Of a stretch of DNA of 26,896 bases, positions 15,417-23,450 are shown piece after piece. Under the pieces are notes generated by a model. That model ran no database searches and was not told where the DNA came from. It was given only the letters and a program-made list of their open reading frames with translations. Source of the DNA: Opitutia bacterium. Its GTDB lineage: Bacteria; Verrucomicrobiota; Verrucomicrobiia; Opitutales; Coraliomargaritaceae. Location: assembly GCA_018663485.1 (NCBI GenBank), contig JABJQI010000019.1:1-26896 (forward strand), written 5' to 3'. The translations under genes were made by a program, and so were the position numbers. The stretch's first letter is position 1; every line of letters begins with the position of its first letter.

Positions 15417-16362
15417 TCTTTTGGACTCCGCTGCGTGTGGTGGCCACGTCCCCGTCTTGTTTCGAGAGACGTTGGAACTGTTGGCTCCGCGCGTAGGTGC
15501 GAAGATTCTAGATGGAACATTTGGAGGAGGTGGTCATACGCGCGCGCTGTTGTCTGCGGCTGAAGCGGTGACGCTTGTTGCCATCGATCGCGACCCTGAC
15601 GCACAGGAGCGTTCGAAGTTAGTGACGAATGAATTTGGTGAGCGGTTTCGCTTCTATCCGATGAATTTCGGTGATTTAGCTGATTTGGATGAGACAGGGT
15701 TTGACGGTATCCTTTTTGACTTCGGCTTATCCTCCTTTCAACTGGATCAAACCGATCGTGGTTTTTCGTTTCGTCACGATGCGCCAGTTGATATGCGCAT
15801 GAATCCAACGGTGGGCATCAGTGCTGCCGAATTTCTGGAGACGTCTGATGAAGAGGGGCTTTTGCGCGCTGTTCGTAACTATGGCGAAGAGAAACGCTGC
15901 CGTCGTGTCGTGCAAGCGATCATCGATGCGCGCGGTACTGGGAAGCTTCAACGCACGCACTCACTTGCGGCTTTGGTTGCGGAAGCAGTGGGCCCGAATC
16001 CACGTGGGCGAAAAGCGGTAAACCCAGCGACACGTACGTTTCAAGGGATTCGTATTGAGGTGAATGATGAGTTGAGCGCAATTGAGCGATCCCTGCCAGC
16101 GGCGTTTGAGCGTTTGGCTCCAGGTGGTGTACTTGCCGCGATCAGCTTTCATTCACTCGAAGACCGTATCGTCAAACGCTTCTGCCGTAAGATGGCAGGC
16201 CGCCCTGAGCACGCCAATGACTACCGGCCAATCGAGGAGCGCACTGTTCAAGCAAAAATGGTTTCGACCCGCCCCATCCTGCCCACGGAGGAAGAAATCA
16301 AACTCAACCCACGTAGCCGCAGTGCTCGCATGCGGGCGATACGTAAGCTTTCCAACGACTAA
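15397..16362 (+). CDS. rsmH: 16S rRNA (cytosine(1402)-N(4))-methyltransferase RsmH
   Basis: RsmH (MraW) methylates N4 of C1402 in the decoding centre of 16S rRNA, using S-adenosylmethionine. The 321-residue length is normal. The SAM-binding loop is DGTFGGGGHT (39-48). Family motifs GILFDFGLSSFQLD, DRGFSF, DMRMNP, ATRTFQGIRIEVNDEL and AISFHSLEDRIVK follow in order, and the C-terminal NPRSRSARMRAIRK is typical. The start is ATG, without a ribosome site. ftsL begins 13 bases after the stop. Confidence 0.97.
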   Translation: MCSSADDLLDSAACGGHVPVLFRETLELLAPRVGAKILDGTFGGGGHTRALLSAAEAVTLVAIDRDPDAQERSKLVTNEFGERFRFYPMNFGDLADLDETGFDGILFDFGLSSFQLDQTDRGFSFRHDAPVDMRMNPTVGISAAEFLETSDEEGLLRAVRNYGEEKRCRRVVQAIIDARGTGKLQRTHSLAALVAEAVGPNPRGRKAVNPATRTFQGIRIEVNDELSAIERSLPAAFERLAPGGVLAAISFHSLEDRIVKRFCRKMAGRPEHANDYRPIEERTVQAKMVSTRPILPTEEEIKLNPRSRSARMRAIRKLSND

Positions 16363-16375
16363 CCTCAATTACCCC

Positions 16376-16753
16376 ATGAACAATTTATCACAAAAGGCCA
16401 GAGGCCGTATTATCTTTTTTGTCATCGCGATTATCGCGATCACTGTTGCGAGTGGCTTTGCTATCGTTTGGATGCAGCAGCAGATCTCTCGCACCGCAAA
16501 GCGAAGCCAGCAGGTTGAGTCGCAGCTAGCTGAAACTGTCCGCAAACTGCGTTATCTCGACGAGCGTATTGCTGCAATGCATCAACCAGTTGTGCTCCAA
16601 GGCAAAGTAGCTGATTCGCTACGTCCTTCGTTGGATAACCAAATTGTCTGGGTGCGAGAAAGCAATGCTCCTAGTGGCCGAGCTTACGCAATCTCCGAGG
16701 CTTACGATGCATCCATGGATCTGGCATTTCTCGATCGGAACACTCAACGCTAA
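16376..16753 (+). CDS. ftsL: FtsL-like cell division protein
   Basis: This is a 125-residue bitopic protein. It has a short basic cytoplasmic N-terminus, one membrane span (about 11-33) and a periplasmic coiled coil (about 34-68, QQISRTAKRSQQVESQLAETVRKL). FtsL proteins diverge strongly in sequence, so the call rests on this layout and on its place between rsmH and ftsI, the standard ftsL position. With FtsB and FtsQ, FtsL activates septal peptidoglycan synthesis by FtsW-FtsI. The tail after residue 90 is polar and unlike model FtsL proteins. The frame is open further upstream inside rsmH, but the ATG at 16376 just after the rsmH stop is the sensible start. Confidence 0.8.
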   Translation: MNNLSQKARGRIIFFVIAIIAITVASGFAIVWMQQQISRTAKRSQQVESQLAETVRKLRYLDERIAAMHQPVVLQGKVADSLRPSLDNQIVWVRESNAPSGRAYAISEAYDASMDLAFLDRNTQR

Positions 16754-16772
16754 CCCGCGAATTCCTATTATT

Positions 16773-16970
16773 ATGCATGTGACGTCTGATTATTACCGTG
16801 GTGCTGAAACCTCGCTTGCGGCTCAGGATGCTATTGTGGGGCGTTCGGGGCAAGCGTTTCGTGATACGAGTAAAAGTATTCAAGCTGAGCCGCTACGTCC
16901 GTCGAACATTACCATGCGCCGACTCGCTCGCCATTATAAAGACAGTCGCTCACCAAAGTACAACGCTTAG
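16773..16970 (+). CDS. Small basic hypothetical protein between ftsL and ftsI
   Basis: This is a 65-residue ORF starting at an ATG 19 bases after the ftsL stop and ending five bases before the ftsI start, so it fills the gap exactly. The product is soluble and basic, with a C-terminal half rich in Arg/Lys (ITMRRLARHYKDSRSPKYNA). There is no membrane span or known motif. I do not recognise it. The tight packing suggests a real operon member, possibly a small partner of the FtsL/FtsI complex, but that role is only inference. No ribosome site is seen. Confidence 0.55.
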   Translation: MHVTSDYYRGAETSLAAQDAIVGRSGQAFRDTSKSIQAEPLRPSNITMRRLARHYKDSRSPKYNA

Positions 16971-16975
16971 GTTTT

Positions 16976-18790
16976 ATGAGCAAAGCATTCGTATCCACTG
17001 CACGTGCAGCACTCGTTTCGATTGCCATCGCTTTTGCGTTCTGCGTCTTGATCGGTCGTTTGTTTTACTTGCATGTCTGGGAGCAGCAAGAACTACTTGA
17101 GCATGTAGAAAATAATCGTAAGATGGTACAAGTAGTCGAAGCGCGTCGAGGTAACGTAGTGGATAATCGAGGCAACTTGCTTGCGACCACGCATACTAGA
17201 ATAGATCTCGGCGTTGACCCGCAGTCTGTTCGCGAGGAAGATAATCAGAAGTTGCCAGCGCTCGCTGCATTAATCGGTCAGCCGTTGGCCAAGATCAAAA
17301 AAACGATCCATACGAAGACGCGCAAAGGTTCAGGGCGTGCTAAAGAAGTTAGTCTTATCAAATGGGGTTACCTAGCCAAAGGCTTGGATGAAGATACTTA
17401 CGAATCCGTTCGTAAATTGGGCATCAAGGGCGTGTATGGAAATAGAAAATACAGCCGTACATACCCCAGTGGTCAACTAGCAGCGCATGTTTTGGGCTAT
17501 GTGAATCACGAAGAAACTCCAGTAACTGGAGTCGAACGTTTCTTTGATTATTATTTGCGCGGTCAGGATGGTTGGCGCGAAACTGAGCGCGATGGTCGTC
17601 GTCGCGAAATGGCTCAGTTTCGTGAGCGTGAAGTGGAGCCTGCAGATGGCTTGAATGTTGCACTCAGCGTGGATTTGATGGTGCAGCACATTGTCGAGCA
17701 AGAGATCGCACGCTTAGCTACGGAATTTGATCCACAGAGTGCGAGTATCATCGTGAGTGAACCATCGACTGGCGCAGTTTTGGCGATGGCAAATTATCCG
17801 AGCTACGATCCAAACGAGTTTTACAATACGAAAAAATATCCGATCGATTCGCAGCGCAATCGGGCACTGACCGATTTGATTGAGCCAGGCTCTACTTTCA
17901 AGATCGTACCTGCAGCCGCAGCATTGAATGAAGGGATTGTTGGTCCTGCAGATATGTTTCAAACCGGCGTCGCGCGGGTTAGCTACAAGGGCCGTTCGCT
18001 CAAACTACCAGCTGATCATCATACGTATGAGTCACTTTCGATGCACGATATCGTTGTAAAGTCGAGTAATCGTGGCGCAGCACACCTTGGCCTGGTATTG
18101 GGTGAAGACCGATTGCATGATTACGCGCAGGCCTTCGGGTTTGGCGAAAAGACTGGTTTCGATTTGGGCGGCGAAGTGTCTGGTACATTGCATCCCGTTA
18201 AGAACTGGGACGGTCTCACGATTACACGTTTACCGATGGGCCACGCTGTGAGTGCTACGCCGATGCAAATCCATGGTGCGATGTCGGTGATTGCAAATAA
18301 GGGTGTGCTAATGGAACCGTTGATTGCACAACGTGTTTTTGATGCCGATGGCAATGATGTGGTTCGCTTTTCACCCAAAGCCAAGCGTCGTGTGGTGTCC
18401 ACTGAAGTAGCTAAAATAGTTGCCGATATGTTGGTCGACGTGGTTGGTAAAGAAGGCACTGCGCGTAGGGCCTTCATCGACAATTATGCTGTCGCTGGCA
18501 AAACTGGCACGACCCAGAAGATTATTAATGGTCAATACTCTCGCCAACATCACGTGGCTTCTTTTAGCGGTTTTTTTCCCGCCGACACACCTGCTTTGGT
18601 CATCACCGTTGTGGTGGATAATCCTCAGTCAAAGGGTGTTGGCTATGGAGGCACCGTTTCTGCGCCAGCCTTTCGCAACATTGCTGAAGCCTGTATCGCT
18701 TATCTAGGTATTCGGCCAGTCAAGCCGGATGCTTCATTCCTCGCTTTAGAACACTCTCGATATGATCGGTCTCGCCGAATTTCAAATTAG
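16976..18790 (+). CDS. ftsI: Septal peptidoglycan transpeptidase FtsI (class B PBP)
   Basis: FtsI (PBP3) cross-links peptidoglycan at the division septum. The 604-residue protein has a membrane anchor (about 11-32), the N-terminal class B dimerisation region beginning EARRGNVVDNRGNLLA, and a transpeptidase domain. Active-site motifs are STFK (306-309, Ser306 nucleophile), SSN (363-365) and KTG (509-511). No PASTA domain follows, so it is of the Gram-negative FtsI type rather than Spo-type. The start is ATG, five bases after the preceding small ORF. A run-on past the stop is possible, since an ATG of the murE frame (18762) lies within its 3' end. Confidence 0.96.
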   Translation: MSKAFVSTARAALVSIAIAFAFCVLIGRLFYLHVWEQQELLEHVENNRKMVQVVEARRGNVVDNRGNLLATTHTRIDLGVDPQSVREEDNQKLPALAALIGQPLAKIKKTIHTKTRKGSGRAKEVSLIKWGYLAKGLDEDTYESVRKLGIKGVYGNRKYSRTYPSGQLAAHVLGYVNHEETPVTGVERFFDYYLRGQDGWRETERDGRRREMAQFREREVEPADGLNVALSVDLMVQHIVEQEIARLATEFDPQSASIIVSEPSTGAVLAMANYPSYDPNEFYNTKKYPIDSQRNRALTDLIEPGSTFKIVPAAAALNEGIVGPADMFQTGVARVSYKGRSLKLPADHHTYESLSMHDIVVKSSNRGAAHLGLVLGEDRLHDYAQAFGFGEKTGFDLGGEVSGTLHPVKNWDGLTITRLPMGHAVSATPMQIHGAMSVIANKGVLMEPLIAQRVFDADGNDVVRFSPKAKRRVVSTEVAKIVADMLVDVVGKEGTARRAFIDNYAVAGKTGTTQKIINGQYSRQHHVASFSGFFPADTPALVITVVVDNPQSKGVGYGGTVSAPAFRNIAEACIAYLGIRPVKPDASFLALEHSRYDRSRRISN

Positions 18791-18875
18791 CACGCTGCTC
18801 TCTTCAGTTAGCTCTCGCCAGAGTTACTCTCGAACTTCGAGTGCCCAACCAGTAAACAGTAGCCGTCGTTTTCCT

Positions 18876-20369
18876 ATGAACCCTAGCGTCAGTGAACTCA
18901 TCGGAGGTATCGAACTACTCGCTGGCAAGGGCGACGGTGATCGCTCAGTGACTTGCTTGATTACTGATAGTCGACGCGTCGTTCCCGGGGCACTATTTTT
19001 TGCGATAGGTGGACTGCGCACGGATGGTAATTTCTATGTCGAAGAAGCCGCGGATCGTGGTGCGGTAACAATCGTGACAGAGCAAGATCTAGGGGCGCAT
19101 TTTCCTGTCGATTTTATTCAGGTCAAAGATGTGCGCGAAACACTCGCGCTAGTGTCACGGCGTTTCTATGGTAATCCTGATAGGAAACTTCGTATCGCAG
19201 GCATCACCGGCACCAATGGTAAGACGACAGTGTCGATGCTTACACAGCATTTACTTGGTGGTCATGATTCAGTCGGTTTGCTGGGCACAGTTCGTTATGA
19301 TCTGGGCAAGCGCACACTGCCTTCTTTTAAGACGACTCCCGAGTCGGTCGATGTGTATGCGTTGCTCAGTCAGATGGTGGAGAATGGTTGCGAAAAAGCC
19401 ATAATGGAAATCAGCTCGCACGGGATTGATCAAAAGCGTGTGCATGGGCTCAATCTAGAAATCGCGGTATTTTTGAATTTAACACAGGACCACATTGATT
19501 ACCACAAGACGATGGAGGCCTACTATGAAGCGAAGAAAAGTCTCTTTATTGGTGGAACGGGTAAAGCTCCTAAGGCTGCTGTGATAAATGTCGATTGCCC
19601 GTATGGGAAGCGTTTGCACGGAGAGTTGCCTGGTGGCTTGCCTGCGGTGACTTTTGGGCTGAATGGAGACGCTTTGATTCGCGCTAAAAATGTGCAGCTC
19701 TTTTCAGATCGAACGGAGTTTGATTTGATTTGGCCAGAAGGTCGCGCTTCGGTGGTATCGCCATTGTTAGGGCGCTACAATGTGAGCAACTTACTTGCCG
19801 CACTTGCGATCGGTCGCGCGAAGGGATACGGTATCTCCGCGTTACTGCATGAGTTGCCCAGCTTCCCTGGAGTCCCAGGACGCATGGAGCGCATCGATGC
19901 AGGCCAAGAATTTAACGTGCTCGTCGATTATGCACATACCGACGATGCATTGAAGAATGCTTGCGAAATGCTGCAGGAGATCACTCTAGGTAAATTGATT
20001 ATCGTGTGCGGTTGCGGCGGTGATCGTGATCGTAGCAAGCGTGCGCCGATGCTACGTGCAGCATTGGATGGTGCTGCGACTGTGTTCGCGACTTCGGATA
20101 ATCCACGTTCTGAATCAATTGAGCAAATATTTGAAGATATGCGTGAGGCTTGCACCCCAGATGTCGCGCAACGCGTGATGTTTATCAATGACCGTAAACG
20201 CGCGATTTCGTTGGCATTGGATGTCGCAGGTTCAGAGGATTGTGTACTGATTGCAGGTAAAGGACATGAAACTTTTCAAGAATTCGATGGCACGGTGATT
20301 CCATTCGACGATCGTCAAGTGGCGGGTGAGTTGATTCGTTTAAAAGCACTTAATACTAAGGAGGCCTAG
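18876..20369 (+). CDS. murE: UDP-N-acetylmuramoyl-tripeptide synthetase MurE (meso-diaminopimelate type)
   Basis: MurE adds the third amino acid to UDP-MurNAc-L-Ala-D-Glu in the cytoplasm. The 497 residues include the ATP loop TGTNGKTT (111-118), the probable carbamylated Lys in YYEAKKSLF (near 220), and DNPRSE (408-413). The DNPR form of that last motif marks meso-diaminopimelate-adding enzymes, so the wall is of the Gram-negative type. The ATG at 18876 is chosen because NPSVSELIGGIE matches the family N-terminus. The frame remains open back to an ATG at 18762 inside ftsI, which would add 38 Ser-rich residues. The end contains AAGGAGG (20358-20364), a perfect Shine-Dalgarno sequence for the ORF that follows. 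Confidence 0.95.
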   Translation: MNPSVSELIGGIELLAGKGDGDRSVTCLITDSRRVVPGALFFAIGGLRTDGNFYVEEAADRGAVTIVTEQDLGAHFPVDFIQVKDVRETLALVSRRFYGNPDRKLRIAGITGTNGKTTVSMLTQHLLGGHDSVGLLGTVRYDLGKRTLPSFKTTPESVDVYALLSQMVENGCEKAIMEISSHGIDQKRVHGLNLEIAVFLNLTQDHIDYHKTMEAYYEAKKSLFIGGTGKAPKAAVINVDCPYGKRLHGELPGGLPAVTFGLNGDALIRAKNVQLFSDRTEFDLIWPEGRASVVSPLLGRYNVSNLLAALAIGRAKGYGISALLHELPSFPGVPGRMERIDAGQEFNVLVDYAHTDDALKNACEMLQEITLGKLIIVCGCGGDRDRSKRAPMLRAALDGAATVFATSDNPRSESIEQIFEDMREACTPDVAQRVMFINDRKRAISLALDVAGSEDCVLIAGKGHETFQEFDGTVIPFDDRQVAGELIRLKALNTKEA

Positions 20370-20370
20370 T

Positions 20371-20517
20371 GTGGTATTGGTAGCTTCAGTCATTGCAAGT
20401 AGGGATGCTGGAAGTAATTGCTCCGTCGTTACCGTTGCTCAGGCTGGCCGAAGCATATGTGTGGCCATAACGGAGCATTGTCATCTAATCTTAGGGAATT
20501 GTGGGGGATCACTATGA
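20371..20517 (+). CDS. Candidate 48-residue ORF bridging murE and murF
   Basis: A GTG at 20371 sits one base after the murE stop and six bases after AAGGAGG, the strongest ribosome site seen in this window. The frame is open for 48 codons and ends in TGA at 20515-20517, overlapping the murF ATG in ATGA, the classical sign of translational coupling. The product is hydrophobic with several Cys (for example SICVAITEHCHLILGNC) and is not recognised. It could be a real small protein or a leader peptide that carries ribosomes to murF. It contains the inverted repeat at 20419-20477. The ribosome site may also be chance, since it encodes the last residues of MurE. Confidence 0.4.
   Translation: MVLVASVIASRDAGSNCSVVTVAQAGRSICVAITEHCHLILGNCGGSL
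20419..20477. repeat. Nested inverted repeat between murE and murF
   Basis: TGCTCCGT (20419-20426) and ACGGAGCA (20470-20477) are perfect 8-base inverted copies. Inside them TGGCC (20445-20449) and GGCCA (20462-20466) form a second stem. No T-run follows. As RNA this would fold just upstream of the murF start and could control its translation. Confidence 0.4.
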
Positions 20518-21896
20518 CGCACTTTGATCCTCAAGTTATGGCGTTGTGGTCAAACGGGATTTGGCAGAATGATGAATTTCCCGAGGGAATTACAGGGTTT
20601 TGTTTTGACGCACGGCGACTGAAGTCGGGCGAGTGCTTTGTCGCCTTAAGTGGCGGCGCGCGCGACGGTCATGAATTTACCGCGCAGGCGATTGAGCTGG
20701 GGGCTGGGGCTTTATTAGTGGAGCATCCACAGTCCGTGTCGCTACCCCAACTAGTCGTCAATGACTCACTGGTCGCTATGGGAGCAATCGGTGCGGGTGT
20801 GCGTCAACGTTTCGATGGCCCTGTTGTTGGTGTCACCGGAAGTTGCGGGAAGACTTCCACTAAGGAGATGTTGCGCGTGTTATTGGGCGAGAGCCGCACA
20901 CATGCGACGGCTGGCAATTGGAATAACCGCATCGGCGTGGCGATGACGTTGTTTGGTCTCGATTCTGAGCAGCATGATTTCGCGGTGATTGAGGCAGGTA
21001 TTAATCAACCTGGTGAGATGGCTGAGTTGGGCACGATGATTGAGCCAGACTTGAGCGTTGTAACCAATATCGCGTCGGCACATTTGGAGTTGCTCGGTTC
21101 GCTGGAGCAGGTCGCGGCTGAGAAAGCGGAGCTGGTGCTTCGCTCGCGAGCCAGTGCGCCCGTGGTGTTGCCAAATACAGTGTTTCAACATGCGCCGTTT
21201 GCTGCCTGTGCAGGGCGGGCGCTGGTGCTTGCTGCCGAGGGGGAGCAGGTGTCGCCCGAGCCGAAACGTGTGGTTCGTTATTGTCTGGATGTTTCGGGTG
21301 GTGGTTACAGCACTTTGCATTTAAGCGATGGCGCAACCGTCGAGCGTTTTCAAATCGCCAGCCCGAGCGAGGGGATTTGTGCAAATGCTGCGCTGGCGAT
21401 TATCGCAGCGCGTGAACTTGGTGTTGCGGATGCTGTAATTCGCGAACGCATCGCGCTGTGGTTGCCGTCCTCAAATCGAGGACGCATTGCCACGCAGGGA
21501 GCGCAGACTTTTTATATCGATTGCTACAATGCCAATCCGGCGTCGATGAGGGATGCGCTTACGGCATTTCGCCGTGCCACGTCGCCTGAGCTGGCACGTT
21601 GCTATGTGCTTGGTGCGATGAATGAGTTGGGCGCAGACTCGGTCGCATTGCATCGAGAAGTGGGTCGGCAGCTTCGGTTGCGCTCTATCGATCGGGTGCT
21701 GTTTGTTGGATCAGATACACTCACGCAGGCATATACCGAAGGTGCGATTGAGGTAGGCGTAGAACACGCACAGCTTAACTACTTTACTGATGTCGAACAA
21801 ATGAAATCTGTCGTTGCTGATTTTGCGGGGGCGCTCTTTCTAAAAGGTAGTCATTCCTACGGGCTCGAAAAACTTTTACCATTGAAATTACGTTAA
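20514..21896 (+). CDS. murF: UDP-N-acetylmuramoyl-tripeptide--D-alanyl-D-alanine ligase MurF
   Basis: MurF adds D-Ala-D-Ala to the tripeptide precursor, completing the UDP-MurNAc-pentapeptide. The 460 residues include an N-terminal uridine-binding domain (FDARRLKSGECFVAL), the ATP loop TGSCGKTS (108-115), then NWNNRIGVAMTLF and the adjacent VIEAGINQPGEM of the central domain. The ligase C-terminal domain carries YNANPASMRDAL. The ATG at 20514 has GGGGGA nearby (20503-20508) as a ribosome site, one of few in this window. The frame continues upstream to a TTG at 20418, but those residues do not fit the family. Confidence 0.95.
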   Translation: MTHFDPQVMALWSNGIWQNDEFPEGITGFCFDARRLKSGECFVALSGGARDGHEFTAQAIELGAGALLVEHPQSVSLPQLVVNDSLVAMGAIGAGVRQRFDGPVVGVTGSCGKTSTKEMLRVLLGESRTHATAGNWNNRIGVAMTLFGLDSEQHDFAVIEAGINQPGEMAELGTMIEPDLSVVTNIASAHLELLGSLEQVAAEKAELVLRSRASAPVVLPNTVFQHAPFAACAGRALVLAAEGEQVSPEPKRVVRYCLDVSGGGYSTLHLSDGATVERFQIASPSEGICANAALAIIAARELGVADAVIRERIALWLPSSNRGRIATQGAQTFYIDCYNANPASMRDALTAFRRATSPELARCYVLGAMNELGADSVALHREVGRQLRLRSIDRVLFVGSDTLTQAYTEGAIEVGVEHAQLNYFTDVEQMKSVVADFAGALFLKGSHSYGLEKLLPLKLR

Positions 21897-21933
21897 TTCT
21901 AGATCTCCGACTCTCACGACCACTAATTTAATA

Positions 21934-23034
21934 ATGCTCAGTTATCTCGCCGATTTCGAAGCCTACTTTGGGCCGCTCCGTCTTTTTCGTTACATTACTT
22001 TGCGGGCAGCATTTGCTGGGCTGACTGCGATGAGTATTGGTTTTATTCTGGGGCCTTGGTTATTTGCCAAACTGCGCGCTTTGAGTGCGAAACAGTCGCT
22101 GCGCAGCAAAGATGAGGTCGGTGTATTGGCTGAGCTGCATGCTTCGAAATCGCAAACACCGACAATGGGTGGATTGATGATTTGTGTTTCTGTGATTGTC
22201 AGTGCGGTGCTGTGGGCGCGGCCGAATGTCTATGTGTATACTGGACTAATTGTCTATCTTGGCCTGACAGTGATTGGTTTTATCGATGACTATTTAAAAG
22301 TCGTGAAGAAAAATAGCGATGGGCTTTCGGGGCGTTGGAAGCTGGCGGGGCAGGGACTGCTCACTGTTGTGGCGCTGCTACTGTTGTTGACCTGTCCTGA
22401 GTCCGCCGCGCGTATGCGCGAGTTGTGGGTGCCGTTTTATAAGGAAGTGCTGTGGTCGCAAATGTCGCTGTTCTTTCTGGTGCCATTCTTGTTTATTATT
22501 CTCGCAGGTTCGAGTAATGCGATTAATCTGACTGATGGAGTTGATGGACTGGCGATTGGTTGCACAGTAACCGCTGCAATGGCGTTTGCGATTATGGCCT
22601 ATGTGGCGGGTAATACCATTATCGCGGATTACCTGTTTATTAGTTACATCCCAGGTGCGGGTGAGTTGGCGGTGGTTTGTTCGGCTCTGCTCGGTGCGAG
22701 TCTCGCGTTCCTTTGGTATAATTCACATCCTGCCGAAGTCTTTATGGGTGACACTGGTTCGCTCGCGCTCGGTGGTCTGATTGGGATGATTGCCTTCATG
22801 GTGCACCAACCGCTGACCTTGATTATCGTTGGCGGCATTTTTGTGATGGAGGCCGGCTCGGTGATCCTGCAGGTCGGTTCCTTCAAGCTGCGCAAGAAAC
22901 GCATCTTCAGAATGTCCCCGATCCACCATCACTTTGAGCTCAAAGGCTGGCACGAGAACAAGGTCGTGATCCGTTTTTGGATTCTCTCATTGATTTTCGC
23001 AATGGCTGGATTGGCGACACTAAAGCTCCGTTAG
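21934..23034 (+). CDS. mraY: Phospho-N-acetylmuramoyl-pentapeptide-transferase MraY
   Basis: MraY transfers phospho-MurNAc-pentapeptide to undecaprenyl phosphate, making lipid I at the inner membrane. The 366 residues form about ten membrane spans. Catalytic motifs are all present: DD (118-119) in GFIDDYLKV, NLTDGVDGLA (198-207), FMGDTGS (270-276) and the HHH motif (331-333) in PIHHHFELKGW. The N-terminal SKSQTPTMGG motif is also seen. It follows murF by 37 bases. It is the last dcw gene here: murD, ftsW and murG do not follow. Confidence 0.97.
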   Translation: MLSYLADFEAYFGPLRLFRYITLRAAFAGLTAMSIGFILGPWLFAKLRALSAKQSLRSKDEVGVLAELHASKSQTPTMGGLMICVSVIVSAVLWARPNVYVYTGLIVYLGLTVIGFIDDYLKVVKKNSDGLSGRWKLAGQGLLTVVALLLLLTCPESAARMRELWVPFYKEVLWSQMSLFFLVPFLFIILAGSSNAINLTDGVDGLAIGCTVTAAMAFAIMAYVAGNTIIADYLFISYIPGAGELAVVCSALLGASLAFLWYNSHPAEVFMGDTGSLALGGLIGMIAFMVHQPLTLIIVGGIFVMEAGSVILQVGSFKLRKKRIFRMSPIHHHFELKGWHENKVVIRFWILSLIFAMAGLATLKLR

Positions 23035-23393
23035 TTGAGGTTCGATCGGTTTCGGAGCTGTTGCCTCTAGACGTGCAACGCTTGTGCAATAGCTTGATGG
23101 CTTCGCTAATCCGAAGATTATTTGACCTGCATCAATTGGTCGAGTCCGTTTAATAATCCGTATTTTTAGTGATCACCGCGTCAAAGTCTTTTCGAGCCGA
23201 GTTCCTTGCCTGCGAATAATATGAAGGCGAATGCAGCGGGCTTGTGCCACGGGCAGTAGCGTAGATGGTCGAATAAGTGATTGCATTTTGAGACTAAAAG
23301 CTGCCGTGCGACTTTTGGCTTTGCTAGGTGCACTTTGTTGAGGGGCTAGTAAGTTTGGATAGGGTGGCCGCATCTTTTCCAAGAATTTGACGC
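23035..23393. other. Non-coding stretch between mraY and ilvB
   Basis: This is a stretch of about 360 bases with no convincing gene. A small hairpin, CTTCG-ctaatc-CGAAG (23101-23116), followed by ATTATTT could be a weak terminator for the dcw operon. Nearby, GATTATT (23116-23122) and AATAATC (23152-23158) form a further inverted pair. A 69-codon ORF on the minus strand (23173-23382) is basic, unrecognised, and lies beyond the ilvB terminator; I do not call it a gene. Confidence 0.4.
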
Positions 23394-23430
23394 AAAAAAA
23401 ACGGGCAGCTCATTATCGAGTGCCCGTTTT
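23394..23430 (-). terminator. Intrinsic terminator of ilvB (possibly bidirectional)
   Basis: ACGGGCA (23401-23407) and CTC (after one bulged G) pair with GAG and TGCCCGT (23418-23427) around ATTATC. On the minus strand the stem is followed by eight U (23394-23401 read in reverse), a strong rho-independent terminator 20 bases past the ilvB stop. On the plus strand TTTT follows, so it may also stop transcription coming from mraY. Confidence 0.85.
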
Positions 23431-23450
23431 AGAAAAGAGAGTCAGCTGTG

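Noticed and set aside
15302..15808. A 168-codon minus-strand frame opposite rsmH
   Set aside because: Antisense to a certain gene; composition is typical of a shadow.
20880..21384. Minus-strand frames opposite murF, 127-146 codons
   Set aside because: Shadows of murF with low-complexity His/Arg/Ala-rich translations.
23173..23382. A 69-codon minus-strand ORF between mraY and ilvB
   Set aside because: No motif, no ribosome site or promoter, and it lies beyond the strong ilvB terminator; cannot be supported.
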